Origin: Bacillota bacterium
GTDB taxonomy: Bacteria; Bacillota; Clostridia; Acetivibrionales; DTU013
DNA: 64,000 nt
Direction: 5' to 3'
NCBI GenBank assembly: GCA_023435305.1
Contig: JAEYRV010000055.1
Coordinates: forward strand, 62,001 to 126,000
Positions 33,943 to 43,640 of this stretch are shown in pieces. Each line of letters opens with the position of its first letter. Within the stretch, counting starts at the first letter, position 1. The translations under genes were made by a program, and so were the position numbers. The notes under the pieces were generated by a model. It saw only the letters and a program-made list of their open reading frames with translations, made no database searches and was not told the DNA's origin.

Positions 33943-36861
33943 CTAATCCTCCCCCAGTTTGATCGCCTGCGAGATCCGGATGGCAGCAACCATTCTGGCC
34001 AATATCAGCATGGCAATGGCTATCAATATGAAGCAAACCGCGTACAATCTTAAGTAATCCTCTCTGAAAAAGCTGATCAGGAATGGAAGCACCTGGCCTC
34101 CTTCGTAATAGGAAAACCTCATTACCGGCAAAAACAATCTGGTGGCGAGCTGCCCTACCAAAACACCGCTCAATATCGATGCTATGGAGGTCAATATCTG
34201 TTCAAAGAGCAGCATACGGATAATGCTTCCGAAGGGCAGTCCGGCAGACCTGAGAAATCCAAACAGAAGCCTTCTTTTCCGGATGGACAGTATCCAATAG
34301 ATCAAAAAGCCTGTAACACTGACAAAAAGAATAAACAGAAAGCTCATTGTAAGTGACCCGTTTATCCCCTGTATGCCGGGTTCTCTTTTCATTGCAGTCA
34401 GTTCCTGTTCCACATCAAACAAAATATCTATTTTCGCTGCCGTATCGCTTCCCAGTCCGTTTACCAATTCCTCTGCCGTCAGGCCTGCCTCCTTTTTTAT
34501 CCACACCTGGTACGGCTGCAGCGGCAGCATAGCCTGCAGGTAATCCAGATTCACAACTGCCAGCTCCTTGCTCCGGCTGTCTTCATCCGAACCGGTTTCG
34601 AAACCCGGCCAGTAATCGACAAACCCGGCCACTTCAACGCGCAGACTGCTCTGATCATCTATTTCAAGGGTTATACGATCCCCCTGTCTTATCCCGTATT
34701 TCTCTGAAAATGCCCCTGACAGCAGTACTCCGTCCGATTTGCCGCCAAGCATATTCAGATAAGAGTACCAGTGATCTGGTAAAAGATCGTTCCGGAACCA
34801 GGCGGTTTCACCGAATTCTCTTGTGTTGATGCCATATACGCTGACGTTGTATACGTTCTCATCCGGATTGGCCCGTCTCCAATAGGATAGACGCTGCGAG
34901 CTCCCGTTATTTTCTGTCAGCCGTATAGTACCATTGTCCGCACGAAATACCCTTGCTGCATTCTTTACACCATTAAGTCCGGTAAATCGATTGAAATCAG
35001 GTTCCTCATAAACAGGACGCAATTTGTCGGCCAATTCTCTATAATTATATGCCTCGATTTTATCAGCCGCCTTTTTATCTCCGTTAGCTGCTGCCATCCT
35101 ATCCGACTCTGTTGGTTTGTCCGGGTCCGTGAAATCCCAGCTCTCTGCCAGCACGGCATCGGCTCCTCCCAGATAACGGATATTATCTTCAGCATTTCCT
35201 GTAACGGTACGCGCTGTATTTGAGCTGAATATCCCGATGGAGAAGGCTAGCATTATGAACATCATGAAAAGGAGCTTCATATCTTTCGTACGCCCGGTCT
35301 GCACAAGCGCAAGGTACATCGATGGGGTCCATATCCTCTTACCGGCGTAAAACAGCAGCTTTACGGCCAGAGGATATACTATTAAAACGCCAAGGGCCAC
35401 TCCTGCGGAAAACAATACGGCATTGATAAAAAGCATGGGATCTGCGGATGTTCCCAATCGCATCAATGCCAAACCCTCCGGGGAATCTGCGGCCATGCCG
35501 GTGTAGTTTATCCTCCAGTAAAGCGGCAGTGCAACAAGCATAATGCAGGCGGCCAGGCATATAAGAACGAAGAAAATACTCCGCTTGGATTTTTTCTGCT
35601 TGTATTGAATAATAGATGTTCCGGAATAGTAAACCGATGTTAAAAGCATGGTCAGCAAATAGACTCCCGCAGCCGCCAAAGCATAAAGATATACCTCCCC
35701 ATCTAGTACGACAGGTATATCGTACTCCCTGGAGAATTCCATAAAGCTGGTGGTGGTTCCCAGTATCCTGCACAGCAGTATCCCTCCGGGCGGTCCTGCG
35801 ATCAATGCCGCCAAACAGAGCAAAAGCCCCTGGACAAAATATGATGAGACAATTTGGAGACGGCTGCCTCCGCGGCTGGCAATGACAGCAAGCTCATTGG
35901 CATCAGAATCCACGATCAATGAAGAAATCATATAAACAAGCACAAGGATCACAAGCAGGATCGGTATGCTGAAAGCAAGCATGGTATATCGAAGAGTTTC
36001 CTCCTGTGCCAGGCATTCCTCAAGAAGCCCTTTTATCGGAGACTGGATGCCGCCTCCATAGGCCGGGCTGCCCCAGTTGTTCAAGGCTTCCAGTATACGG
36101 TCAATATTCTCCTGATCGATGCTGCGGTAGTCATAAGTATAATAGGAATAAACAAGAAGCGAATCCAGAAGGATATCTCCCTCTATGATCTCGTTTTTAA
36201 AAAGGTCAAAATTTATAAATATGCCGTTATTGAGCGACTCAAAAGAATTTCTCTCGTAATTGAAGGATAAGTTGGCCTCAGAGCTGCCGATAACTCCTAC
36301 GATTTCAAACTCCAGCACCCTGCTGCTCTGATCCTGACATGTTACTGTTGTTTTATATATTTTCCCCGGCACCAGCTTATTCAACAGCATGTCATTTTCC
36401 GTTATGACCGCTTCGTAAACCGAGCCGTTCTTCTGGTCCGAGTACATTCGGCCATGCTTTAAAATAACACGTTCCTCAAGATCTCGATAGGCGATCAGGT
36501 CCATATTCCGGTTAAACCCATTAGGGATCAGCTTTTCGACCCTGACAGTGTCTGAAGATCCTAATAAAGGCAGATCGATTTCCTGAACAAGCTTCCGGAG
36601 CTTATTCTCATGTGACAGATAACTGTTTTGTATGTCTGCGGCATCGCCACGGCTCAGGACCTTGTCGACGGACCAGTATGCAGGATACCTGCCGGTCTCC
36701 CGCTGATAATGGACGAAGTCCTCATTCAGCTTGCGCAATGGCGCACTCTTGGCATACATCGGTATACAGCATACGATTGCCACAGCAAGAATAAACCCCG
36801 ACAACAGACAAATCGTAAGCCAGAAATTCTTCGTCATTTTTTTCAAAACAAAAAACAGCAA
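33943..36861 (-). CDS. Large FtsX/MacB-like ABC permease
   Basis: 972 aa with about ten membrane helices: one near the N-terminus (12-32), a cluster around 285-360, another around 385-545, and three at the C-terminus (about 855-960). Two extracytoplasmic domains lie between. The FtsX-like cores are IPILLVILVLVYMISSLIVD with SRGGSRLQIVSSYF, and the C-terminal copy with RKRRLLFGFLRSAGLPFGSI. No nucleotide-binding motif is present, so it needs an ATPase from elsewhere. TTG start 36861 with AGGGTG upstream. Lies between two adaptor genes. Confidence 0.88.
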   Translation of the reverse strand: MLFFVLKKMTKNFWLTICLLSGFILAVAIVCCIPMYAKSAPLRKLNEDFVHYQRETGRYPAYWSVDKVLSRGDAADIQNSYLSHENKLRKLVQEIDLPLLGSSDTVRVEKLIPNGFNRNMDLIAYRDLEERVILKHGRMYSDQKNGSVYEAVITENDMLLNKLVPGKIYKTTVTCQDQSSRVLEFEIVGVIGSSEANLSFNYERNSFESLNNGIFINFDLFKNEIIEGDILLDSLLVYSYYTYDYRSIDQENIDRILEALNNWGSPAYGGGIQSPIKGLLEECLAQEETLRYTMLAFSIPILLVILVLVYMISSLIVDSDANELAVIASRGGSRLQIVSSYFVQGLLLCLAALIAGPPGGILLCRILGTTTSFMEFSREYDIPVVLDGEVYLYALAAAGVYLLTMLLTSVYYSGTSIIQYKQKKSKRSIFFVLICLAACIMLVALPLYWRINYTGMAADSPEGLALMRLGTSADPMLFINAVLFSAGVALGVLIVYPLAVKLLFYAGKRIWTPSMYLALVQTGRTKDMKLLFMMFIMLAFSIGIFSSNTARTVTGNAEDNIRYLGGADAVLAESWDFTDPDKPTESDRMAAANGDKKAADKIEAYNYRELADKLRPVYEEPDFNRFTGLNGVKNAARVFRADNGTIRLTENNGSSQRLSYWRRANPDENVYNVSVYGINTREFGETAWFRNDLLPDHWYSYLNMLGGKSDGVLLSGAFSEKYGIRQGDRITLEIDDQSSLRVEVAGFVDYWPGFETGSDEDSRSKELAVVNLDYLQAMLPLQPYQVWIKKEAGLTAEELVNGLGSDTAAKIDILFDVEQELTAMKREPGIQGINGSLTMSFLFILFVSVTGFLIYWILSIRKRRLLFGFLRSAGLPFGSIIRMLLFEQILTSIASILSGVLVGQLATRLFLPVMRFSYYEGGQVLPFLISFFREDYLRLYAVCFILIAIAMLILARMVAAIRISQAIKLGED

Positions 36862-36894
36862 GAGTTACACCCTTTCCACAGTATCCTGATCCCT

Positions 36895-37950
36895 CTACTG
36901 AATGAGGATCTCATCTCCATCTGAAAGGCCCTCGACGACCTCTATATCATCGCTGTCAGAAGATGCAATACCGGTCTTGATCTCTCTTTCCTGAATAACA
37001 CCTTCCTTGTTGACCATTACGTAACTTTTCCCTTCAGACGTATAAACATCTCTCTTTTTTATGAGAAGTACATTTTCAGCTTTTTCATTTATAACATAAA
37101 AACTGGCAATATCATTTAGGGAGACATCCTCCGGAAGTCCATCGACTTTGACCTGTATCGTTCCGATCAGATAATCCTCCTCACCGATCAGGGTATCTTT
37201 GGGGAGTTTTAATATTTCGCCCTCGTATATATTGTTTCTATATCTGACATTGACCTTCATACCGACTGCGAACTTATCCGCTTTGCTGATCTCCTTTGAT
37301 ACAAGCAGGATACCGCTTTTATCTGTCACAACTGCGATCACGTCCCTCGTGCTGACCTGCCCGCCGATGGGTATCGTACTGATTGATGTTACAACACCTT
37401 TATTTTCTGCCCTTAGAACTGACTTCCCGATTTCCTCTTCAAGATCCCTTACATCAAGCTCGGCTATTTCCAGCTCAATTGCAGCTGATTCCAGCTGATA
37501 CTTGTTTCCGCCTCCATTGAGTTCATTCTCCAAGCTGATCTGCTCATAATCCAGTTTTGCACGCTTCAGGACCATCCGGGCTTTTTCAAGCTGGCCCCGG
37601 AGATTGTCCGTATCCAGCTCAGCCAGAACATCACCGGGTTTTATCTCCTGAAAATAGGACAGATCCATGGTCTTCAATATTCCGGAAGTCCTGAAATAAT
37701 ACTGTTTTGAAATTGTTGACAGGAATACGCCCCAGTTATCTGTACGATTTTCGATATCCCCTCTTCGTACCGCATAGGTATTGACGGCAGTCTTTTTGGG
37801 TTCCTCCAGCCTGATCACAGGCTGCAGAGCTTCATTCCGGCTGGTTTCCGGCAATAAAATACAGCCTCCCAGCTGAAACATTATAATGACAGGTATCAAT
37901 ATACAAAATAACCTGTTAGTCATTTTACCGAGAGATACAGGCCTTTTCAT
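36895..37950 (-). CDS. Lipoprotein efflux adaptor (HlyD/MacA-like), first copy
   Basis: 351 aa. N-terminal signal peptide with lipobox QLGGC (Cys30), lipoyl half FRTSGILKTMDLSYFQEIKPGDVLAELD, helical hairpin (LRGQLEKARMVLKRAKLDYEQI), second half SVLRAENKGVVTSISTIPIG and a C-terminal domain with VEGLSDGDEILI. Same family as the last gene of the operon but clearly diverged. ATG 37950 follows CGGAGG by 5 nt. First gene of a three-gene export operon. Confidence 0.88.
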   Translation of the reverse strand: MKRPVSLGKMTNRLFCILIPVIIMFQLGGCILLPETSRNEALQPVIRLEEPKKTAVNTYAVRRGDIENRTDNWGVFLSTISKQYYFRTSGILKTMDLSYFQEIKPGDVLAELDTDNLRGQLEKARMVLKRAKLDYEQISLENELNGGGNKYQLESAAIELEIAELDVRDLEEEIGKSVLRAENKGVVTSISTIPIGGQVSTRDVIAVVTDKSGILLVSKEISKADKFAVGMKVNVRYRNNIYEGEILKLPKDTLIGEEDYLIGTIQVKVDGLPEDVSLNDIASFYVINEKAENVLLIKKRDVYTSEGKSYVMVNKEGVIQEREIKTGIASSDSDDIEVVEGLSDGDEILIQ

Positions 37951-38050
37951 TATTACCTCCGGAAAATATCATAAAGTGTCCATCTCTGTAAAAACTATCA
38001 CTTTTTCAGAGAATTATCAATAAGATTAATTATACTGCTTGCATAAAAAT

Positions 38051-38082
38051 AAAACCGGCTTTATTTCGCCGGTTTTATTTTT
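38051..38082 (-). terminator. Terminator after pgk
   Basis: 9-bp perfect stem AAAACCGGC / GCCGGTTTT (38051-38059, 38068-38076), T-rich on both sides; 28 nt after the pgk stop on the minus strand. Confidence 0.85.
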
Positions 38083-38103
38083 GCAAGGCAATTAATTCGG
38101 ATG

Positions 38104-39372
38104 TTATTTATTCTGGAGTGCTGCAACGCCGGGAAGTGTCTTTCCCTCGACAAGCTCGAGGGAAGCTCCTCCGCCTGTCGAAATATGAGACATTTTATCA
38201 GCAAGTCCGGCCTTATTTACGGCAGAAACACTGTCGCCTCCGCCGATAACGGTACATGCATCCCTTAATCCGGCAATGGTATTTGCCAATGCGAATGTGC
38301 CCTTCGCAAAATTAGGCATTTCAAAAACTCCGACCGGCCCGTTCCAGAAAACAGTTTTAGCAGGCGCAAGAGCCTTGTTGAACAGCTCGATGGACTTCGG
38401 TCCTATATCAAAGCCCTTCAGGCCATCAGGGATCTTCTCATCGGATGTGATCTCCGTTGCTGCATCAGGGCTCATTTCCTTTGCGACGACATGGTCAACG
38501 GGCAGGTATATTTCAGAACCCTTGGATGCCGCTTTAGCAATAATAGCCTTGGCCGTATCGAGCATATCATCTTCCACCAGTGAATCTCCGGTGGGGATAC
38601 CTTTGGCCTTCAGGAAGGTGTAGGCCATAGAACCGCCGATTATCAGCGCGTCAGCCTTGTTCAAAAGGCTTTCAAGAACTGCCAGCTTGGATGAGACTTT
38701 TGCTCCGCCAATGATTGCAATGAAGGGTTTTGCCGCATCGTTGACCACTTTCTCCTGAAGATAAACAAGTTCTTTTTCCATCAGGAATCCCGCTACTGCA
38801 GGCAGATACTGTGCGATCGTCTCTGTTGATGCGTGAGCCCTGTGAGCAGTACCGAATGCATCATTTACATAGATTTCTGCATAGGATGCCAGTTCCTTAG
38901 CCATCTTTTCTCTGTCGGAAGCTTCCTTGCTGGTTTCCTCTTTATAGAAACGGGTATTCTCCAGCATGAGGATTTCTCCGTCTTTGAGTGCAGCTGCTTT
39001 AGTTTTGGCTTCTTCTCCCAGACAGCTGGATGCAAACTGGACAGGTTTTCCCAACAAATTGGATAGATAGTCTGCTACAGGAACCAATTTGTGTTTACCC
39101 GCCATGTATGCAGCCTCATCAAAGGGTTTGCCTGCAGCCTCAGCTTTATCCCTGGCTTTCTGTCCATCCTTTTTAGGATCTCCGAGATGACTCATCAGAA
39201 TGAGTCCTGTAACATTCTGCTCCAAAACGTAATTGATAGTTGGCAGGGCTGCTCTGATCCTGGTATCGTCCTGTACAACACCATCTTTCATAGGTACGTT
39301 GAAGTCGACTCTCATAATGACTTTTTTTCCTGTCAAACTAATGTCTCTGACTGTTTTTTTAGATATGCCCAT
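38104..39372 (-). CDS. pgk: Phosphoglycerate kinase
   Basis: Glycolytic enzyme transferring phosphate from 1,3-bisphosphoglycerate to ADP. 422 aa, slightly longer than average because of a loop around residue 75 (KDGQKARDKAEAAGKPFDEA). Motifs: KVIMRVDFNVPMKDG, RIRAALPTINYVLEQ, LMSHLGDPK, ENTRFYKEE, FGTAHRAHAST, FIAIIGGAKVSSKL, FWNGPVGVFE and IGGGDSVSAV. It stands alone here, not in a gap-pgk-tpiA-gpm cluster. Confidence 0.97.
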   Translation of the reverse strand: MGISKKTVRDISLTGKKVIMRVDFNVPMKDGVVQDDTRIRAALPTINYVLEQNVTGLILMSHLGDPKKDGQKARDKAEAAGKPFDEAAYMAGKHKLVPVADYLSNLLGKPVQFASSCLGEEAKTKAAALKDGEILMLENTRFYKEETSKEASDREKMAKELASYAEIYVNDAFGTAHRAHASTETIAQYLPAVAGFLMEKELVYLQEKVVNDAAKPFIAIIGGAKVSSKLAVLESLLNKADALIIGGSMAYTFLKAKGIPTGDSLVEDDMLDTAKAIIAKAASKGSEIYLPVDHVVAKEMSPDAATEITSDEKIPDGLKGFDIGPKSIELFNKALAPAKTVFWNGPVGVFEMPNFAKGTFALANTIAGLRDACTVIGGGDSVSAVNKAGLADKMSHISTGGGASLELVEGKTLPGVAALQNK

Positions 39373-39605
39373 GTTTATCCCCCTATTTTTTAGTCCTCTA
39401 GAAACGCAAAACCGCTTTTGAGGCTATATTCAAAGTGTGATCCGCTTTTCGGCAGACCGATATTGATATAATTTTAACAGGAAATATGGCATACAACAAG
39501 AGCATACTCTTACTTAAACTATTTGCCCTCTAAATACTTCCACAGGTTGTTCCGTTGTCGAACATAATATAAACAGGGCGGGAATTGGTGGGCGCTGTAT
39601 AACCG

Positions 39606-39884
39606 TCATTGTCTATGACAGCGAGAAATCAAATGTATCGCCCGGTTTGACCGATTTTTTGAGGACGCACTGACCAGACGCAGGCGATAGACGATTTTAC
39701 GCATAAAACACTGATAAGTTGTTTCCGCCGGATCGTTCCCCGATGCAGGCTGTTTTGTGGTATACCAGGAATCAGGTATGCCCCGGGAGCCATTGTATTC
39801 AGTCATATTACCGGTGAAATCCGCCTGATGTGGGAAGGTCATTGACATATTGCAAGGCAGCTTTAATATGTACTGTGTAATCAT
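39606..39884 (-). pseudogene. Decayed coding remnant in a 570-bp gap
   Basis: The stretch 39373-39942 has no convincing intact gene. A 92-codon open frame (39606-39884) starts plausibly (MITQYILKLPCNMSMTF) but its end is not protein-like, whereas neighbouring frames in the same direction give sensible pieces (KPGDTFDFSLS then DNDGYTAPTNSRPVYIMFDN), as if one gene carried several frameshifts. The rest of the gap is the pgk upstream region. Confidence 0.35.
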
Positions 39885-39942
39885 AGTTTTAACCTTTGTT
39901 TTGTCCTGCCTTTAAAAGTCTGTCTGTGATTTCCACATTTTC

Positions 39943-40551
39943 CTAATCACCTGAGTTTCCATTATCTGTTTCATTACTGAACAGTTCAGGGTGTTCTTCC
40001 TTGAAGCTCTCCCATTGCCTGAGCTGCTGTTCAACCTTTTCATAATTATTAAATGGTTCGTACTTTGGTGCATTGGTGTAAGCCAGATAATCCAGCACAC
40101 AAAATATCAGAAATGCGGCCAGTATCCCTATGACAGTCTTTTTAAATCTGTCATCCTGATTCTCCTTGCTGTCATAATATTCATAAAAGAATGAAAGAAC
40201 AAACAGGATCAAAATGAATATCCCGGCCCCCAGCAGACACAAACCATAATAAAAAAAAGAATTCATAAGAATTGCCGGAAAGAACAAAAATGACCCCACC
40301 ACCAATATGACAAACATAGTGCCAGGGCTCCAGCTTCTTCTTTTGCCTAACCACGTCTCCCTGTCCGGAAGTACAACCCCGTGGACAAAGACGGCCAGGC
40401 CCATTATGAGCAAGATAATACTGGCTGTCAGGCTTATAATAAAAATCCCATCATTGGCATCATAATCAGGCAGGAAAAAGAAACTGGCAATGGAACATAA
40501 CAGGATCCCGATATTCGTAAGAGCATTGATTTTATGCAATATTTGCTTCAT
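39943..40551 (-). CDS. Hypothetical four-helix membrane protein
   Basis: 202 aa, not recognised. Four membrane helices (about 12-30, 36-60, 78-98, 100-120) plus a fifth weaker one near 148-165, and a charged C-terminal tail (KVEQQLRQWESFKEEHPELF). It overlaps the ferredoxin gene upstream by 4 nt (ATGA), so it is translationally coupled to it. Confidence 0.65.
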   Translation of the reverse strand: MKQILHKINALTNIGILLCSIASFFFLPDYDANDGIFIISLTASIILLIMGLAVFVHGVVLPDRETWLGKRRSWSPGTMFVILVVGSFLFFPAILMNSFFYYGLCLLGAGIFILILFVLSFFYEYYDSKENQDDRFKKTVIGILAAFLIFCVLDYLAYTNAPKYEPFNNYEKVEQQLRQWESFKEEHPELFSNETDNGNSGD

Positions 40552-41339
40552 TTATGTCCCCCGCTGAATAAACGCGTTATTTTTTCGATCAGGGTCCAGT
40601 TGGTTTTTACTGCACCCTGGCTGCATATCTGTTCACATTTCATGCATTTGATACACTTCGTTCCTATCCGGATGGTGCCGCCGGCCTCGATATTTCCGAC
40701 GGGACAGGCTTTGACACACGCCTGGCATTTAATGCACTTTTCTTCGTCAATTACGGGTTTGGGAACGATCCTGAACCATATCCCAAGCAGAACATTGATC
40801 AATTTGTTCCCCTCAAGTTTAACTGAAACATCATACATCGCCCTGTCTATCCTGCCCGATTTCCAATCCGCCAGAACACTGTCGATATATTTGTCAAAGC
40901 TGTCCAGATCGTCCCGGTTGGGCCTTCCCTTCCCATATCCCTGTTTTTTCAGGGGAGGCCAGGTATCCTCGCAGGTGATCCCGCAATAGGAGAGCAGCTT
41001 GAGTCCTTTTTTCCAAAAATAAAGCTTAAGGTTTTCGATCATGAACCTGTCCGGGCGTTTAGTCCCTTCCGCCGCATAGGTCGAAAAGATAAAGCCCGGC
41101 TTTCCTGACATATCCGGAAGCTTGTTTATGTAATCCTTCCAGACAAGCGGCTCCCTCCCGTAATATAGCGGGGTCCCGATAAAGACAAGCCGGTAATCCG
41201 AAAGATCCGCAGGTCTCTCCCATGGAACTGCCATAATGTCACTGGGTACCCCATTCTCACTGAGCTTTTCTGCTAACCTGGCCGCAAGCTCTTTAGTATG
41301 ACCACCCTGTGAGAAAAATAGAATCAACGCTTTTGCCAT
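40548..41339 (-). CDS. EFR1-type flavodoxin/4Fe-4S ferredoxin fusion
   Basis: 263 aa. N-terminal flavodoxin-like domain (ALILFFSQGGHTKELAARLA; FIGTPLYYGREP; FSTYAAEG) and a C-terminal bacterial ferredoxin with two cluster motifs, CIKCQACVKACP and CIKCMKCEQICSQ, for two 4Fe-4S clusters. EFR1 proteins are common in anaerobic Clostridia as low-potential electron carriers. ATG 41339 has AAAGGCGG 6 nt upstream; an in-frame TTG two codons earlier is less likely. Followed by a coupled membrane protein. Confidence 0.88.
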   Translation of the reverse strand: MAKALILFFSQGGHTKELAARLAEKLSENGVPSDIMAVPWERPADLSDYRLVFIGTPLYYGREPLVWKDYINKLPDMSGKPGFIFSTYAAEGTKRPDRFMIENLKLYFWKKGLKLLSYCGITCEDTWPPLKKQGYGKGRPNRDDLDSFDKYIDSVLADWKSGRIDRAMYDVSVKLEGNKLINVLLGIWFRIVPKPVIDEEKCIKCQACVKACPVGNIEAGGTIRIGTKCIKCMKCEQICSQGAVKTNWTLIEKITRLFSGGHK

Positions 41340-41477
41340 CAGCAACCGCCTTTCTTTTCCACCTAATTACATTTTACTGAGTTTAATTGCTTTTCGCAAT
41401 GCTCGTTTTATCGTACAGTGATTTGGAGATCGCAGCCTACACTTCCATGCTATCCTCTTTAAATATATGAAAAAGCC

Positions 41478-41813
41478 ATGACTTTTAAAGCAGAATATGA
41501 TGTTTCGGTGTATTCGGGACTCTATGATCAAAGAACGACTTTAAAGGGCGAGGCAGAAATCGAGGTCTGGTACGATCCGGTATTCAATGAACGCAGCTCG
41601 GATGAGTATGGCTTTGTCAATTATATTGCCAAAGAATTGTTCAAGGATCATCTGTACGAATCAGGCGGCTATCTGTTCGAAGTGCCCTTTCAAAACAAGA
41701 ATGCGATCATAGGCAAAGAAAACTTCACGAAGACGGGATCGCTCTCCTATCCGGAGGAAGGAAACGCTACCGGCGGCATAACATATAATATTGAGAGGTG
41801 CTGGTATTGCTGA
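41478..41813 (+). CDS. Orphan hypothetical protein or fragment
   Basis: 111 aa, not recognised: MTFKAEYDVSVYSGLYDQRT, a beta-rich middle, ending YNIERCWYC. The ATG has no RBS, and the protein begins abruptly, so it may be the 3' end of a lost larger gene. Confidence 0.35.
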   Translation: MTFKAEYDVSVYSGLYDQRTTLKGEAEIEVWYDPVFNERSSDEYGFVNYIAKELFKDHLYESGGYLFEVPFQNKNAIIGKENFTKTGSLSYPEEGNATGGITYNIERCWYC

Positions 41814-41832
41814 AAAACCCATAAAATGCAAA

Positions 41833-41860
41833 GAGGGTTTCAATATGACTTGAAACCCTC
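41833..41860. terminator. Bidirectional terminator
   Basis: 10-bp perfect stem GAGGGTTTCA / TGAAACCCTC (41833-41842, 41851-41860) between convergent genes. Confidence 0.75.
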
Positions 41861-41878
41861 CGTTGGAGCTGAAGAATC

Positions 41879-42877
41879 TTAATCCACAGGATGATTATCG
41901 CTGCCGTCCGTCTTCATGCTGTATAATGTAATTGTTCCACCATCGTTAAAGCTGTAATAAATCCTGTCCTCTATAACATTCTGGAGACTTGAGTTAACAT
42001 CATTGAGCTTCTTCTTGCTGCTGCCATCTATTTTCATGGAATATATTTTGTTGTCATCATCCGTATTAGTAAAATATATTTGGTCCCCTGCCACAATGAC
42101 ATTAAATGACTTAATATCATTGAACACTTCCTTTCCGCTGCCATCCGAATTCATGATATATGCGGTTTCTTCTTTTCTGGAGATAAAAATGATCCGGTCA
42201 CCTATAACTTTAATAGACGCTGTCATCATTCCATCAGATACCTCTTGGTTATCACTGCCGTCCGTTTTCATACAATATATTTTACCGCCGCTGGCAGCGT
42301 TAATGTAAAATATCTTATCATCTACTATATTGATGCTTGTTGAAAGGTCCTCGTTCAGCTTTTTCCTGTCGGTACCATCAGTCTTTATGGAATATATATT
42401 GCCTCCATCACTGTTATTGCTATAATAGATCCGGTCGCCCTCCACATTTATTTCAAATGCAACATCATCACTCAGCATTTTCATGTCAGTTCCATCGGTT
42501 TTTACAGTGTATATTTTATTATCATCGTCCGGGTTGTAAAAATAAATCTGATTGCCTGCTACACTGATATAATAGAAAGTCCCATCAATTACTTTTTGTT
42601 TGTCAGTGCCATCTGGGTTCATACTAAATATGCCCCTCTCGCCGCTGCTTCTGACATAATAAATTCGATTATCCTGAGAAGCTACCTTTACATTATTGTT
42701 ATATTTCTTGTTTCCCAACGAGCTGTCAGGCGTCTGAATATCGGCACTTTCGCTATTATCGGCAACAGTGCTGTTATTGACGCTTTCGTTATTATTAATG
42801 CTTTCGCTGTTAGGTGCAACGGTGATATTATCTTCTTTTTTACCACAGCTGGCCAAACCTAAAATTGCAATTATCAC
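41879..42877 (-). CDS. Beta-propeller repeat lipoprotein (DUF5050-like), signal sequence frameshifted
   Basis: 332 aa as read from a GTG at 42877. After a lipobox (GLASC, Cys11) and a Ser/Asn-rich linker, about six repeats of the type NKIYTVKTDGTDMKMLSDD / GDRIYYSN form a beta-propeller similar to DUF5050 proteins. The only ATG with an upstream AAGGAG is at 42904-42906, in the -1 frame: it gives MKRKIL and then a stop, and one extra T in the run at 42888-42890 would restore MKRKILLITIVIIAILGLASC. So the secretion signal is broken here or the run is miscalled. Confidence 0.75.
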   Translation of the reverse strand: MIIAILGLASCGKKEDNITVAPNSESINNNESVNNSTVADNSESADIQTPDSSLGNKKYNNNVKVASQDNRIYYVRSSGERGIFSMNPDGTDKQKVIDGTFYYISVAGNQIYFYNPDDDNKIYTVKTDGTDMKMLSDDVAFEINVEGDRIYYSNNSDGGNIYSIKTDGTDRKKLNEDLSTSINIVDDKIFYINAASGGKIYCMKTDGSDNQEVSDGMMTASIKVIGDRIIFISRKEETAYIMNSDGSGKEVFNDIKSFNVIVAGDQIYFTNTDDDNKIYSMKIDGSSKKKLNDVNSSLQNVIEDRIYYSFNDGGTITLYSMKTDGSDNHPVD

Positions 42878-43271
42878 TATTGTGATTAAAGAATCTTTCT
42901 TTTCATAGAGTTTGAAAATCTCCTTTTTGTTTATTGGTTAATTATATTTTTATATCATCTTTATGGTATAATTGCAATAATGATCAGAAGCAACCATTTC
43001 CGTATCTGATAAGGAAAGTGGCGATTATTTCATCTATCATGAGTTAACTGATGATTTATCGATCCCATTGCTGAAAAATGCAATAAAGTCAAATCGTTTG
43101 AAATGGGGATCAGGGACATAAAAGGGGCAATGTTATAATAACAGTGGAACATCACAATTAATCACTCATTCCAGGGCATGAAGGCAGTTTCCCCTTCATA
43201 CGATGATATTCTTGTGAGAGTATACATCTCTTGAAATATGTATCACCCACCTTTTCGCGATGAACCGAATT

Positions 43272-43329
43272 TCAAGTAGAGTCCTACTCAAATAAGCTGA
43301 GTGGTCCAAATCTCAAGTAGAGTCCTACT
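43272..43329 (+). repeat. 17-bp direct repeat with internal palindrome
   Basis: TCAAGTAGAGTCCTACT at 43272-43288 and 43313-43329, 41 bp apart. Each holds the inverted pair AGTAG/CTACT. The second copy is part of the 25-bp inverted repeat listed next. Confidence 0.7.
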
Positions 43330-43419
43330 TTGTTGACATAACCCGGCGCTGTTTGTGATTATTGGACAAAAAAGCCGATTTTGTTAGAAAAACCAGGACT
43401 GTACTTGAGAAATGGACCA
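43302..43419. repeat. MITE-like inverted repeat pair, 25 bp arms
   Basis: Arms 43302-43326 and 43395-43419 are complementary at 22 of 25 positions (TGGTCCAAATCTCAAGTAGA versus TGGTCCATTTCTCAAGTACA). The right outer edge continues as GTAAGCT, which resembles IS66-type ends; this resemblance is weak evidence. No transposase between the arms. Confidence 0.55.
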
Positions 43420-43492
43420 GCTTACTTTAATCATAAAATTTGTCCACACTCCCTACATTCAAAATGCTATAGTTCTTATTTTCCAAGACCGC

Positions 43493-43640
43493 GGTGTGCA
43501 AAAATCGGGACTTCTGGGCACTTTATTATATTCTGGAGTCTACATAACTCAATAATCACGCTCAAAATGGCCATAATCATTGAGTATTCTCAATGAAATC
43601 AACAAAACTGTGCCCAGATGACATGGTTTTTGCACACTCC
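43493..43640. repeat. MITE-like element, 148 bp
   Basis: Terminal inverted repeats of about 30 bp: left begins GGTGTGCAAAAATC and reaches CTGGGCAC; right end reads back as GGAGTGTGCAAAAACC to CTGGGCAC. The interior also pairs (ACTCAAT / ATTGAGT). A third related end, GGGAGTGTGGACAAATT, is read back from 43437-43453. The whole 42907-43725 gap has no gene; a 45-codon startless open stretch near 43000-43120 may be another remnant. Confidence 0.55.

Noticed and set aside
39373..39942. Intact hypothetical gene in the pgk-distal gap
   Set aside because: The open frame lacks protein-like content at its end and neighbouring frames show separate sensible pieces, so it is listed as a remnant.
43260..43640. 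CRISPR array
   Set aside because: Only two copies of a 17-bp repeat with a 24-bp interval, and the rest are inverted repeats; no cas genes.
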